Source: an uncultured Bdellovibrionales bacterium
GTDB taxonomy: Bacteria; Bdellovibrionota; FAC87; UBA2466
DNA: 64,000 nt
Assembly: GCA_937903155.1 (NCBI GenBank)
Contig: CALCZU010000013.1
Location: forward strand, 1 to 64,000
Direction: 5' to 3'
Shown: piece after piece, positions 51,368-59,880 of the stretch
Numbering within the stretch: position 1 is the stretch's first letter
Layout of the letters: every line of letters starts with the position of its first letter
The notes under the pieces: model-generated
Seen by the model: only the letters and a program-made list of their open reading frames with translations
Told to the model about the DNA's origin: nothing
The model's database searches: none
Position numbers and translations under genes: made by a program

Positions 51368-52375
51368 ATGATACTCACACCTGATCTGAATTTAACTTTG
51401 CGTCCGATGCAGTACCCGCAATTCTTTAAGATGTATAAAGATTCAATCAAAAACATCTGGACGACGGACGAACTCGACTTTTCCGTAGATTACGAGCACA
51501 TCCGCGACAAACTGAACCCCAAAGAGGCGCATTTGATTAAGCGTCTCGTGGCTTTTTTCGCAACTGCGGACAGCATCGTCGCGCAAAATCTCGTTTTGAA
51601 TTTTTACAAGCACGTCAATAGCCCTGAGTACCGAATGTTTTTGGGAAAGCAGCTCTTTGATGAAATGCTTCACGTCGAAACGTATCTACTTTTGGTGGAT
51701 AACTATCTACCGGATCCGATCGAGCGAGCCGAGGCATTTGACGCCTATCGATCGATTCCAAGTGTAAAGTTGAAAGCGGATTTCTGTTTTAAATACATGG
51801 ACTCGATTCAAGATTTAGATCGTTTGGATACAGACGACAAAAGACGACAGTTCATTGAAAATCTAATTTGCTTTGCGGCTTGCGTGGAAGGCCTTTTCTT
51901 CTTCGGATCTTTTGCTTACGTCTATTTTTTACGAAATAAAGGACTCCTGCCAGGCCTCGCCACGGCGACCAATTGGGTTTTCCGCGACGAAACGGTTCAT
52001 ATCGAAGGTGCCATGGCGGCGATCCAAGTGATCCGGGAAGAATATCCTCATCTCTTCGATGCCAAACTCGAAAAACGCGTCGAAGAAATGATCGATGAAG
52101 CCGTCGCTGTGGAACTTTTATTCTGCGAAGACGTTTTAAGTTATGGTATTTCGGGTCTTTCGCCTACGATGATGAAAGAATACTTACATTACTGCGCGGA
52201 TCAGCGGCTCGTTCAGCTCGGATATGCAAAACGATACAACGCGAGAAATCCATTTCCGTTCATGGTTCTCCAAGACGTTCAGCCGCTCACAAACTTCTTC
52301 GAAAAAAGAGTCACCGAATATCAAAAGGGTTTCGGGGCCACGAAAGAAGCCATCGTTTTCGACGAAGCTTTCTAA
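51368..52375 (+). CDS. nrdB: ribonucleoside-diphosphate reductase beta subunit
   Basis: A 335-residue small subunit. It carries the di-iron ligands in LFDEMLHVETYL and FRDETVHIEGA and a Tyr-bearing helix in the radical site region. It supplies the tyrosyl radical to NrdA. It lies 12 bases after nrdA with AGAGGA upstream of the ATG. Confidence 0.95.
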   Translation: MILTPDLNLTLRPMQYPQFFKMYKDSIKNIWTTDELDFSVDYEHIRDKLNPKEAHLIKRLVAFFATADSIVAQNLVLNFYKHVNSPEYRMFLGKQLFDEMLHVETYLLLVDNYLPDPIERAEAFDAYRSIPSVKLKADFCFKYMDSIQDLDRLDTDDKRRQFIENLICFAACVEGLFFFGSFAYVYFLRNKGLLPGLATATNWVFRDETVHIEGAMAAIQVIREEYPHLFDAKLEKRVEEMIDEAVAVELLFCEDVLSYGISGLSPTMMKEYLHYCADQRLVQLGYAKRYNARNPFPFMVLQDVQPLTNFFEKRVTEYQKGFGATKEAIVFDEAF

Positions 52376-52386
52376 GTATCGAAAAA

Positions 52387-52455
52387 AGCAATCTCGCTGC
52401 AAAAGAGCGCCCTTGTTATCGGCGAGATTGCTTCGTCGCTCCGCTCCTCGCAATG
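52387..52455. repeat. hairpin and common intergenic repeat motif
   Basis: An 11-bp inverted repeat, AGCAATCTCGC (52387-52397) with GCGAGATTGCT (52422-52432), is followed by the TCGTCGCTCCGCTCCTCGCAATGAC sequence in two pieces. I recognise the sequence CGAGATTGCTTCGTCGCT, continuing CTCCTCGCAATGAC, as an intergenic repeat of the kind seen in many unrelated bacteria. On the minus strand the stem is followed by TTTTTT. The origin and role are unknown. Confidence 0.5.
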
Positions 52456-52646
52456 ACGGTAGTAGCGGAGACGCTTTTGCGCGCTTTTCGCAAGAGCCGT
52501 ATACAAGAAGTGTCACTTCGATCGTTCGAACCTTAGCTAAGTACTGATTATTGATAGCAACTCCTGCCCTGTAAACTGGCAGTGTACTTGCAATTTGTGC
52601 GAAGCTGGAGGTAGGGCATGAGCCGTTTTCATCGCCCCACGATCAT

Positions 52647-53585
52647 ATGCTGAAGCTCGCTGTTATTAGCTTAATTACATTATTTATCTCCGCCTGCGGA
52701 ATCAAAAACGCAGCGGATGCCGGAACTTCTCCTTATGGAAATGGAGTTCCCTCGGATCCTCTCGCTTCGGCAACCATGAAGGGCACGCCCTCTACCGTTT
52801 TGCCTGGAATCACTTACGATGTGACCGTTCCCAATGATCAACGTGCCTTGATAGAAGCCGATTTCGACACACTGAATTCTCTCAATATCACCGACAGTAG
52901 CGACGCTGAAGTTTTAGGCATCAATGACTTTAGAACTGCTACACTCAAAAGATGGCTTTTAGATAGAACAAAATACATTGTGGGAGAATCCTACAATTCA
53001 AAAGTTCTGGTCCGTGTTGCTCAATCAAACTACGATTACGGCTCAGTCGGCATCGCCGATCAGGTGAACGAAGACGACTATGATCCAAACGTCAGAATCG
53101 TTACCCTCATGTCGAATCTAGGAGCGGCGAAGTATTTAAACGGAAAAGATAGCTCTCAGCTTTTATCAATGGGAGTCAATGGCGGTTACATTTCCGTCAC
53201 CACCCCGCGAATCGGTCTTGAGCAACTTGCCGAAGGACATTTCACCGCCAATCGAGTCCCCGGCACCGAATTGGGAAGCTTAACCAATAGGCTTTTGCGT
53301 TTAGCCGTTTATTTCCACGAAGGCCGACACACTGATGGCAACAGCGACAACACGGCGATGCCTCACAAAGTGTGCACGTCAGGGACGTACTACAAAAAAG
53401 CGGCATGCGAAGGAAACTCCAATGGCCCTTACGCAGTTGAACTTGCTCTCTTAAAGAAATTTCCCAATCAATGTCGAGGTTGCACTTACTCCGAGATCAG
53501 CACAATCAATGCAAAAATCGCGGATAAGCAAAGCCGTATGATTAACCCTCGTTACAGTGACCCAACTCCTGTGAGAAATTTATGA
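52647..53585 (+). CDS. HExxH lipoprotein, putative zinc protease
   Basis: A 312-residue lipoprotein (SLITLFISAC, Cys17). Near residue 224 it has YFHEGRHTDG, a HExxH zinc-binding site (H224, E225, H228). Several Cys cluster after it (CTSGTYYKKAAC, CRGC). The rest has no family I recognise, so enzymatic activity is inference. It overlaps the next gene (ATGA). A 271-base gap before it holds the repeat at 52387 and no other gene. Confidence 0.65.
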   Translation: MLKLAVISLITLFISACGIKNAADAGTSPYGNGVPSDPLASATMKGTPSTVLPGITYDVTVPNDQRALIEADFDTLNSLNITDSSDAEVLGINDFRTATLKRWLLDRTKYIVGESYNSKVLVRVAQSNYDYGSVGIADQVNEDDYDPNVRIVTLMSNLGAAKYLNGKDSSQLLSMGVNGGYISVTTPRIGLEQLAEGHFTANRVPGTELGSLTNRLLRLAVYFHEGRHTDGNSDNTAMPHKVCTSGTYYKKAACEGNSNGPYAVELALLKKFPNQCRGCTYSEISTINAKIADKQSRMINPRYSDPTPVRNL

Positions 53586-54142
53586 AATCGTTTTTAGCTT
53601 CATTCTTTTTCATCGTGCTTTTCTTCTTCTGCTTGCTTTTTTTCACTGCCAAACCCGTCTCCCACGTACAGGGAAACGAAGACGAAAGACCTCTCCAAAA
53701 TCCTATCGCCGTTCAAAAACAAGCCGAAGCGATTCAAAAGCAGAGTCTTTCGGTTGTTAAATCGGCTATCCGTCAGCCAAAACTTTCGAATGTCGCCTTT
53801 CAAACTTATTTAAAAACTGCGGTCAAAAGTCTTCCCACTTTCGATCAAGTCCGAGATGCCGCAAAGAATTCTCACGACACTCCAGAAATCATCTTAAATG
53901 CTGGCGCCCTGATTGGTGGCGTTGCAGACCAGATGAAAAACGACGCCAATAACATCCAGCCCGGATTAAACTTTTTTAAGTTTTGCGCCCAAAATGAAAG
54001 TATTGTTGAGTCGATTCGCGCAGTTTGTTTGAGAACTTTAGTCGATATCTCTTCTAAATACCGCAACAACGTCCGAGTGACTTTTGCGGACTACCCAGAC
54101 GACATCCAACGCATGGCTCGTCATATTCCTCGACTGCGCTAA
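53582..54142 (+). CDS. membrane-anchored protein of unknown function
   Basis: A 186-residue protein with a hydrophobic N-terminal segment (about residues 4-24, Phe-rich) that could be a signal anchor. A Gln/Lys-rich helical region follows, then a soluble C-terminal domain with two Cys. It is translationally coupled to the HExxH lipoprotein and may act with it. The family is not recognised. Confidence 0.6.
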   Translation: MKSFLASFFFIVLFFFCLLFFTAKPVSHVQGNEDERPLQNPIAVQKQAEAIQKQSLSVVKSAIRQPKLSNVAFQTYLKTAVKSLPTFDQVRDAAKNSHDTPEIILNAGALIGGVADQMKNDANNIQPGLNFFKFCAQNESIVESIRAVCLRTLVDISSKYRNNVRVTFADYPDDIQRMARHIPRLR

Positions 54143-54164
54143 GCTTTTATCTTAAAATTTACAG

Positions 54165-54866
54165 GTGCTAAAAACTCGTGAAGCCCTAATTTTGGCGGGA
54201 GGTCGTGGAACGCGATTGGGCTCGCTCACCGAGAACACTCCAAAGCCACTCCTTAAGGTCGGCAATAGGCCTTTCCTTTTTTATCAATTAGAGACCTTAG
54301 CAAAACAGGGAATTGAAAAAGTCGTTTTGTCCATTGGCTACAAAGCCGAAGCCTTTCGAGCTTTGTTGCAAACGCCTTATCCAAAAATGGAAATAATTCT
54401 CTGCGAAGAGAAAGAAACTTTGGGAACAGGAGGTGCTATCCGCTTTACGATGGACAGAATTCAAGGAGAAGATTTTTTTGCGCTTAATGGCGACACTTTT
54501 TTTCCAATCGATCTCAAGAAACTCGAAGATACTCACTTTAAGCACCGAGCAGATATTACATTCGCACTGAAAGAGATGGAAAATTTCGAACGTTACGGGA
54601 CAGTCGAAGTCAAAGAGGACAGAATTATGAAATTCCTCGAAAAACAGCCACGTAAAAAGGGGCTCATCAATGGCGGAGTTTATCTCATTCACAAGCCTAC
54701 GATGGAGACAGAACCTGCGAATAAAAATTTCTCTTTTGAAAAAGACTTCGTCGAAAAAAAGGTAGAGAAATTAAAACTCTACTCTGAGCTTTTCTCCGAC
54801 TATTTCATCGACTTAGGAGTTCCGGAAGATTTTGCCAAAGCTCAGAAAGACTCTCTTACCTGGTAA
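54165..54866 (+). CDS. sugar-1-phosphate nucleotidyltransferase (HddC-like)
   Basis: A 233-residue NTP-transferase with ALILAGGRGTRLGSLTENTPKPLLKVGNRPFL at the start and LNGDTFFPID (metal-binding Asp). By length and motifs it is close to D-glycero-alpha-D-manno-heptose-1-phosphate guanylyltransferase (HddC) and mannose-1-phosphate guanylyltransferases. The precise sugar is not certain. The start is GTG at 54165 without a ribosome site; TAAAAT at 54153-54158 could make the transcript leaderless. No heptose genes are adjacent. Confidence 0.82.
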   Translation: MLKTREALILAGGRGTRLGSLTENTPKPLLKVGNRPFLFYQLETLAKQGIEKVVLSIGYKAEAFRALLQTPYPKMEIILCEEKETLGTGGAIRFTMDRIQGEDFFALNGDTFFPIDLKKLEDTHFKHRADITFALKEMENFERYGTVEVKEDRIMKFLEKQPRKKGLINGGVYLIHKPTMETEPANKNFSFEKDFVEKKVEKLKLYSELFSDYFIDLGVPEDFAKAQKDSLTW

Positions 54867-54919
54867 TGCCGAGAAACGTCGCTTTACTCAAAGTCTAATA
54901 TCAAGTAACTACACGCCCC

Positions 54920-55819
54920 GTGACTCCCAACAATAAAAGTTCCATTGGCCCTCTCTACGCACTGGGTGCGTTTTTGCTATGGGGACTTTTGCCTCTCTAC
55001 TGGAAGCTTTTAAAGGCCTATCCCCCGTATTTTATTTTAATGAATCGAATTGTTTGGTCAGCGGTTTTTCTCACCGCCTTCACTGTTTTGCGAGGAGAGT
55101 GGAAAGGCTTAAGTGTTCAGCTTAAAAAATCAGAGACTTGGATCTGGTTACTTCCGAGTACGCTCGTCATTGCTGCAAATTGGGGGCTTTATATCTGGGC
55201 GGTGAACAGTGGTTACGTTTTGGAGACGAGTCTCGGTTATTTTTTGAATCCGCTCGTGAATGTTTTCTTAGGCTATCTTTTTTTGGGGGAACGTCTGAGA
55301 AAGTGGCAAAGGGTTGCGCTTTTTTTAGTGATCGTCTCAGTGGCGAATTCTTTGTGTAATTACGGAAGGCTACCCTGGATCGCACTCTTTCTTGCAATCT
55401 CTTTTGGTTTCTACGGATTATTTAAAAAGAAAATGAAGGCCGATGCGCTTGTGTGTCTGACGGTCGAAACCGGGCTTCTATTGATTCCTTGTGGGATTGT
55501 TTTGGTTGCGTCTCCCGCGTGGAGTTTACAGCCTTCTTTCGGAATGTGTCTTCTCCTTGCAGGTAGTGGAATTGTCACCGCACTTCCTCTGTATTATTTC
55601 GCGCAGGCGGCAAAGCATTTAAATCTTTCGACACTGGGGGTGTTTCAATACCTCGCACCTTCGATACAATTTCTGCTAGCGATTTTTGCGTTTAATGAGC
55701 CACTAAACCTACAGCTCCTCCTTTCATTTGTTTTGATTTGGATTGCACTTGCGATCTACGCATACGACAGTCTTTCATTGCGTAAAAAGAATAAAAGATA
55801 TTCAAAATCGAGCGATTGA
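54920..55819 (+). CDS. rarD: EamA-family transporter RarD
   Basis: A 299-residue membrane protein with ten hydrophobic segments. It starts GPLYALGAFLLWGLLPLYWKLLK, the RarD signature, and has GLYIWAVNSGYVLETSLGYFLNPL near residue 90. RarD proteins are drug/metabolite-type transporters with uncertain substrates. The start is GTG at 54920. Confidence 0.9.
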   Translation: MTPNNKSSIGPLYALGAFLLWGLLPLYWKLLKAYPPYFILMNRIVWSAVFLTAFTVLRGEWKGLSVQLKKSETWIWLLPSTLVIAANWGLYIWAVNSGYVLETSLGYFLNPLVNVFLGYLFLGERLRKWQRVALFLVIVSVANSLCNYGRLPWIALFLAISFGFYGLFKKKMKADALVCLTVETGLLLIPCGIVLVASPAWSLQPSFGMCLLLAGSGIVTALPLYYFAQAAKHLNLSTLGVFQYLAPSIQFLLAIFAFNEPLNLQLLLSFVLIWIALAIYAYDSLSLRKKNKRYSKSSD

Positions 55820-55878
55820 AGATCGTAAGAACGATCCTCTCTCTTTTCCGGCACAGCTGGCTAAAGAACTTTGGATCA

Positions 55879-55887
55879 TGCTAGAAT
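55879..55887 (+). promoter_or_regulatory. extended -10 of the CxxCH gene, predicted leaderless
   Basis: TGC followed by TAGAAT (55882-55887). The transcript would start at about 55894, one base before the ATG at 55895. No Shine-Dalgarno is present. Confidence 0.5.
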
Positions 55888-55894
55888 ATAAGAC

Positions 55895-57385
55895 ATGAAA
55901 AATCTTTTTCTCTTCTTTCTTACTTTTATCACTATCGCCTCCGCTGGGGAAAAACCTGGAGCCGCGATGACGTCATTGAAAGAGCCCCTAACAATTGAAG
56001 CCATCAACGACTTTTTGAAAGCCAACCCCGAATTAGATTCTGTGGATAAGCTCATCCCACAGTTGCCCAAAGAATTTCGTTATCGCAGAGTCTTTGGATT
56101 TAAATCTCAAAGTCGCCAGGGATCGTCGCCCAGTCACCCACGCGCTATTCTTCTAGCTCAAGACGGTTCTTTCACGCTCGCGTTTACGGGGACGGGAGAC
56201 CAGACCGCAGGTAACGAAATCGAAATGATGCAAGTGAAATACACCGACGAAAACCGTAGAACTAAAAAAGTAGATTTTCAGTTTGGCGCCTATTCATTCG
56301 AAAAAAACAAAGAGCATGGATTTAGCGGGCTTAATCCTAAGAAATGCGCTGTCTGTCACGAGAGACAGGGCAGTTTCCGTCCCATTTGGGACCAAAACAA
56401 TTTTTGGCCTGGCTTTTTCGGCGAACATAATAGCGACGATTTTGGTTTTAGAGCAGAAGACAAAACTCGCCAAACACCCAATCAGAAAAAATATTTTGAA
56501 GAGTTTTTAAAAACGCTGAAAGAAAATCCCGGCAGATACCAGCTCCTATTCGACGACCCATCTAAGGTTACAATGGGAGAGTTGACTGCAACGGATGAAG
56601 TTTTTAAAGGAAAAACAAAATCAAGAGCTGTGCAATACAAGTTTCCCCTTGCGGATGACGAAGGGGACGAGGGCTCAAACTTACGTCGTCTCTCTGAAGC
56701 GTTTAACTACCATAACTTTCGAAGGGTTCATGCATCGCTATCCCAGCATCCCGATTATCAAAAAATGAAATGGGCGTTACTGGCAGCCTCGATCGATTGT
56801 CCGGAGATAGATACCTTTCTTCCGGAGAAAAAGGTGAAAGAACTTTCTGATAAAGGAATTACCCCTCAGACGATCAAAGAAGAAAATATCAAATCACTCA
56901 AAAGACTAGGTTTGTCTCTTATTAGTCGCGCCGGAGATGAAGGGGGACGAATCAATCATGAAAACATTAAAAAGAAGGTCGACACGTTATACGATTATGG
57001 GTTTGCGGATTACTATCTCGATGTAGTGAATCCGGTAAATTACCTTCTCCACGCCATGGGAAAAAATGCCGTTGATTGGTACGTGAGATCGGAGCCTGAA
57101 GTAGGCTGGTTCAGTGATGATACAGATAATAACGGGATGGTAGTGCGTTTATTCTACGATGACGTCATTACCGAGAAAACCGAACTAAAAGAATATTTTA
57201 TTTTACAAAACGACCCAACGGGAAATTTCAATTTTTCCAGAGCTTTTTTTCATGATGCGAACAATGAAGCCCAAGAAAGAAGCTCAAAGCGCTTTAAAGA
57301 ATTGTGTACGAGTTTAAAATTTGCGAGTCAGAAAGCTTTTGAAGCGCCGGTCCATCGAAAATTAAACCTCAAAGATCATAAATGA
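55895..57385 (+). CDS. exported protein with single CxxCH heme-binding motif
   Basis: A 496-residue protein with a signal peptide (KNLFLFFLTFITIASA). It has one c-type heme motif, CAVCH (C151-H155), in the context LNPKKCAVCHERQGSFRPIWD. The N-terminal 140 residues are beta-rich, and the C-terminal 300 are helical. It is unlike small cytochromes c in size. It could be a heme-bearing enzyme or a non-heme protein with a chance motif. The family is not recognised. Confidence 0.6.
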   Translation: MKNLFLFFLTFITIASAGEKPGAAMTSLKEPLTIEAINDFLKANPELDSVDKLIPQLPKEFRYRRVFGFKSQSRQGSSPSHPRAILLAQDGSFTLAFTGTGDQTAGNEIEMMQVKYTDENRRTKKVDFQFGAYSFEKNKEHGFSGLNPKKCAVCHERQGSFRPIWDQNNFWPGFFGEHNSDDFGFRAEDKTRQTPNQKKYFEEFLKTLKENPGRYQLLFDDPSKVTMGELTATDEVFKGKTKSRAVQYKFPLADDEGDEGSNLRRLSEAFNYHNFRRVHASLSQHPDYQKMKWALLAASIDCPEIDTFLPEKKVKELSDKGITPQTIKEENIKSLKRLGLSLISRAGDEGGRINHENIKKKVDTLYDYGFADYYLDVVNPVNYLLHAMGKNAVDWYVRSEPEVGWFSDDTDNNGMVVRLFYDDVITEKTELKEYFILQNDPTGNFNFSRAFFHDANNEAQERSSKRFKELCTSLKFASQKAFEAPVHRKLNLKDHK

Positions 57386-57400
57386 GGATTCGATCCGAAC

Positions 57401-57468
57401 GGTTAACCTTAATCTTAAGTTTAATCGTTAATCGAATGATTAACATTAAGATGAAGATTAAAATTAAT
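57401..57468. repeat. inverted-repeat element, copy 2
   Basis: The left arm (57401-57433, GGTTAACCTTAATCTTAAGT onward) is the reverse complement of the left arm of the element at 12136-12266 with only a few mismatches in 33 bases. Its right arm (57438-57468) is an imperfect reverse complement, with a 4-base loop. It lies directly after the 3' end of tRNA-Phe. The GC-rich inner part of copy 1 is missing. Confidence 0.75.
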
Positions 57469-57469
57469 A

Positions 57470-57542
57470 TGCCCAGAGAGGGAATCGAACCCCCGACACG
57501 AGGATTTTCAATCCTCTGCTCTACCGACTGAGCTATCTGGGC
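57470..57542 (-). tRNA. tRNA-Phe (anticodon GAA)
   Basis: The 73-base sequence on the minus strand folds as a cloverleaf: acceptor GCCCAGA with TCTGGGC, D-loop AGCTCAGTCGGTAGAGC, anticodon GAA at 57507-57509 and T-loop GGTTCGATTCC. It closely matches tRNA-Phe of Gammaproteobacteria. CCA is not encoded. It lies 61 bases after rdgB in the same direction. Confidence 0.97.
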
Positions 57543-57603
57543 AAAAGAGTGCGGTAGAAATTCAAGTCCGCTAACGTACCGAGCAAAAAACCACTGGTCA
57601 AGT

Positions 57604-58191
57604 CTATTGGGCGTTAAACTTTAGAGCCCATTCTTTAAAGCTTAATACGGCTCGGGCACGGTGAGAGACCCGATCTTTTTCTTCGGGGGTCGCGTCGCCA
57701 AACCCTCGCTTCAAATCGGTTGAAAAGAAAATCGGATCGTAGCCAAACCCATGAGTTCCTGAAGGTGAGGTTGAAATAAACCCCTCTACTTTGCCTTCAA
57801 AAAATCGGGGAGTTCCCCCATCGAAATAGCACAAAATACAGCGAAATCTTGCAGTCCAAGACTCTTTAGGAAAAGGTTTTAGTTCCGAATAAAGAAGGTC
57901 CCAACGCTGTTTCCACGAAAGATTTTCGCCTCCGTAAATTGCCGAATCGACGCCCGGACGCTTTCCGAGGATATCGACTTCAATCCCGGAATCATCCGAT
58001 AAAATCGGAACCTGATAATGATTAAAATAGCCTCGCGCTTTTTTTTCGGCATTTTGCTCGTAGGTGTTTCCGTCCTCAATCACTACGGGAGCTGTGGAAT
58101 CTAAAGAGGTCAGTTCAAAAGGAGGAGAAAGAAGCTTTTTAAGCTCGACGAGTTTTCCGGCATTGGTGGTCGCGACTAAAAGAGACTTCAA
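57604..58191 (-). CDS. rdgB: XTP/dITP pyrophosphatase (RdgB/HAM1)
   Basis: A 195-residue house-cleaning NTPase that removes XTP, ITP and dITP. It has VATTNAGKLVELKKLL at the start, SDDSGIEVDILGKRPGVDSAIYGG near residue 65 and SHRARAVLSFKEW at the end. It overlaps rph as ATGA. It is the last protein gene of the amidase-rph-rdgB operon. Confidence 0.93.
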   Translation of the reverse strand: MKSLLVATTNAGKLVELKKLLSPPFELTSLDSTAPVVIEDGNTYEQNAEKKARGYFNHYQVPILSDDSGIEVDILGKRPGVDSAIYGGENLSWKQRWDLLYSELKPFPKESWTARFRCILCYFDGGTPRFFEGKVEGFISTSPSGTHGFGYDPIFFSTDLKRGFGDATPEEKDRVSHRARAVLSFKEWALKFNAQ

Positions 58192-58901
58192 CCTTCCAAA
58201 GCCTTCCTTTGAATTTCAAAAAGCTGATTAATTCCCAAAGATGCTAGCTTTAGTAACTCGGCGAGAGTCTTATCATCAAAAGGATTTGCTTCCGCAGTTC
58301 CTTGCACTTCAATAAACTTTTGCTCTGAAGTGCGAACGATATTCATATCGACTTCAGCATCTTTGTCTTCTTCGTAATTCAAATCTAAAACAGGAACGCC
58401 ATTTACAACGCCTACCGAAATCGCGGCGACCTGGCATTTTACTTTAGGATTAAAGTTTGGAATTTTTCCTTGAATTTTCTTAATCGCAAGCATCATCGCG
58501 ATATAGCTGCCTGTGATAGAAGCTGTGCGCGTGCCGCCATCTGCATCGATGACGTCGCAATCGAGAAGCAATGAGCGCTCTCCCATCGTTGAAAGATCCA
58601 AACTCTGCCTGAGTGATCGACCAATAAGCCTCTGAATCTCGTGCGTTCGGCCTCCTACTTTAGACCGTTCTCTTTGGATGCGCTGGGAAGAACTTCCTGG
58701 AAGCATCGAGTATTCTGCCGTCAACCAGCCCTTACCCGATCCTTTTAAAAAAGGAGGAACGGATTCCTCAATCATCGCACTGCAAATCACGCGCGTCCCA
58801 CCCATTTCAATCAAGCACGATCCCGAAGGAGCCGACTGAAAATGCGGGGTTACTTTGGTTTTTCTTAAATCACTGGGGCTACGGCCTTCGCTTCTCATCA
58901 T
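58188..58901 (-). CDS. rph: ribonuclease PH
   Basis: A 237-residue phosphorolytic 3'-5' exoribonuclease. It has RSEGRSPSDLRKTKVTPHF-like start, LIEMGGTRVICSAMIEESVPPFLKG, GGRTHEIQRLIGRSLRQ and LLLDCDVIDADGGTRTASITG. It trims tRNA 3' ends, and a tRNA gene without encoded CCA lies just downstream. It overlaps both neighbours (ATGA). Confidence 0.95.
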   Translation of the reverse strand: MMRSEGRSPSDLRKTKVTPHFQSAPSGSCLIEMGGTRVICSAMIEESVPPFLKGSGKGWLTAEYSMLPGSSSQRIQRERSKVGGRTHEIQRLIGRSLRQSLDLSTMGERSLLLDCDVIDADGGTRTASITGSYIAMMLAIKKIQGKIPNFNPKVKCQVAAISVGVVNGVPVLDLNYEEDKDAEVDMNIVRTSEQKFIEVQGTAEANPFDDKTLAELLKLASLGINQLFEIQRKALEG

Positions 58902-59818
58902 CCTAATCCGACTTTTTGCTTTCTTTGAATTCGCTTTTTTGCGAATTCCACTACTCCGCTCGTTATAGCATTGGCCATGCGTTTTAGGTAGGGATCATAG
59001 GAAAGATTTTTTGCGTCTTCGGAATGAGTCAAATAACCAATTTCAATGAGGACTGCTGGCATTTCCGTTCCATGCAAAACCGCGAAAGGCGCTTGTCGAA
59101 CGGCCCTTCCACTCGAGAGGACACGTGTAGAAATTGCCGAAAAGACACTTTCAGCAAACTCGCTACTTTCGCTGACATGATGATTGAGTTGCACGTCGCT
59201 GAGAATATTTTGCACAGGCGATCGAGTGTCAACACGCACTCCTTGGTTTTCAAGATGTGCTAACTTCGCAGCGGCAGCATCCGATGCATTCGAACTCATA
59301 AAATAGACTTCGAATCCCCGAGCTTTCGGATGGGGTGAAGAATTTAAATGAATACTCAAAAAAAGATCCGCTTCCCATTCATTCGCAATGCGATTGCGAT
59401 CTCTTAAGTTGACGAAAAAGTCATCGGCTCGCGTGAGTTCCACCTGGATTGGAAAATCATTTAACTTCGAATAGCGTTCGAGTTCCTTTTGCACCATTTT
59501 ACTAACTTTTAGCGCAACCGTTTTTTCTGAGATCTGATAAAGGCCTTGAGCGCCGTCATCTCTTCCACCGTGACCTGGATCAATTAAAACTTTTAATTTT
59601 CTTCGCTCAAATCTCGCCGCAGCAGTGGCAGGATTTCGAGTTAAAACTTTTTGCAGGGGTGGGTAAATGAAATCGACTCCTCGAATCTTAATTTCCTGGG
59701 CGCGATCGGTCATCGAAGCGAAGCCCGTGATTTCATTAGGCCAAGTTAAATCTACAGGCTCTGCGTAAGTCAGAGCGCTCAGCATCAAAATCAAACAGAA
59801 TAGAGGTCGGGAGATCAT
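58898..59818 (-). CDS. N-acetylmuramoyl-L-alanine amidase (Amidase_3)
   Basis: A 306-residue periplasmic amidase with a signal peptide (first 19 residues) and a short N-terminal region, then the Amidase_3 domain: LIDPGHGGRDDGAQG (zinc ligand His), FLSIHLNSS (second His) and VLIEIGYLTH with the catalytic Glu. It cuts the amide bond between MurNAc and the stem peptide. There is no AMIN domain. The gene is divergent from the SpoIID-like gene, with 62 bases between the starts. Confidence 0.93.
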   Translation of the reverse strand: MISRPLFCLILMLSALTYAEPVDLTWPNEITGFASMTDRAQEIKIRGVDFIYPPLQKVLTRNPATAAARFERRKLKVLIDPGHGGRDDGAQGLYQISEKTVALKVSKMVQKELERYSKLNDFPIQVELTRADDFFVNLRDRNRIANEWEADLFLSIHLNSSPHPKARGFEVYFMSSNASDAAAAKLAHLENQGVRVDTRSPVQNILSDVQLNHHVSESSEFAESVFSAISTRVLSSGRAVRQAPFAVLHGTEMPAVLIEIGYLTHSEDAKNLSYDPYLKRMANAITSGVVEFAKKRIQRKQKVGLG

Positions 59819-59826
59819 GGTATAAT
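59818..59826 (+). promoter_or_regulatory. extended -10 of the SpoIID-like gene
   Basis: TGG followed by a perfect TATAAT (59821-59826). The leader would be about 48 bases to the ATG at 59881. It overlaps the start of the divergent amidase gene. Confidence 0.5.
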
Positions 59827-59880
59827 TTTACAAACGTCTTTCCTTAAATCGTTTCCAAAAAAACTCATTCCGTAAAAAAA

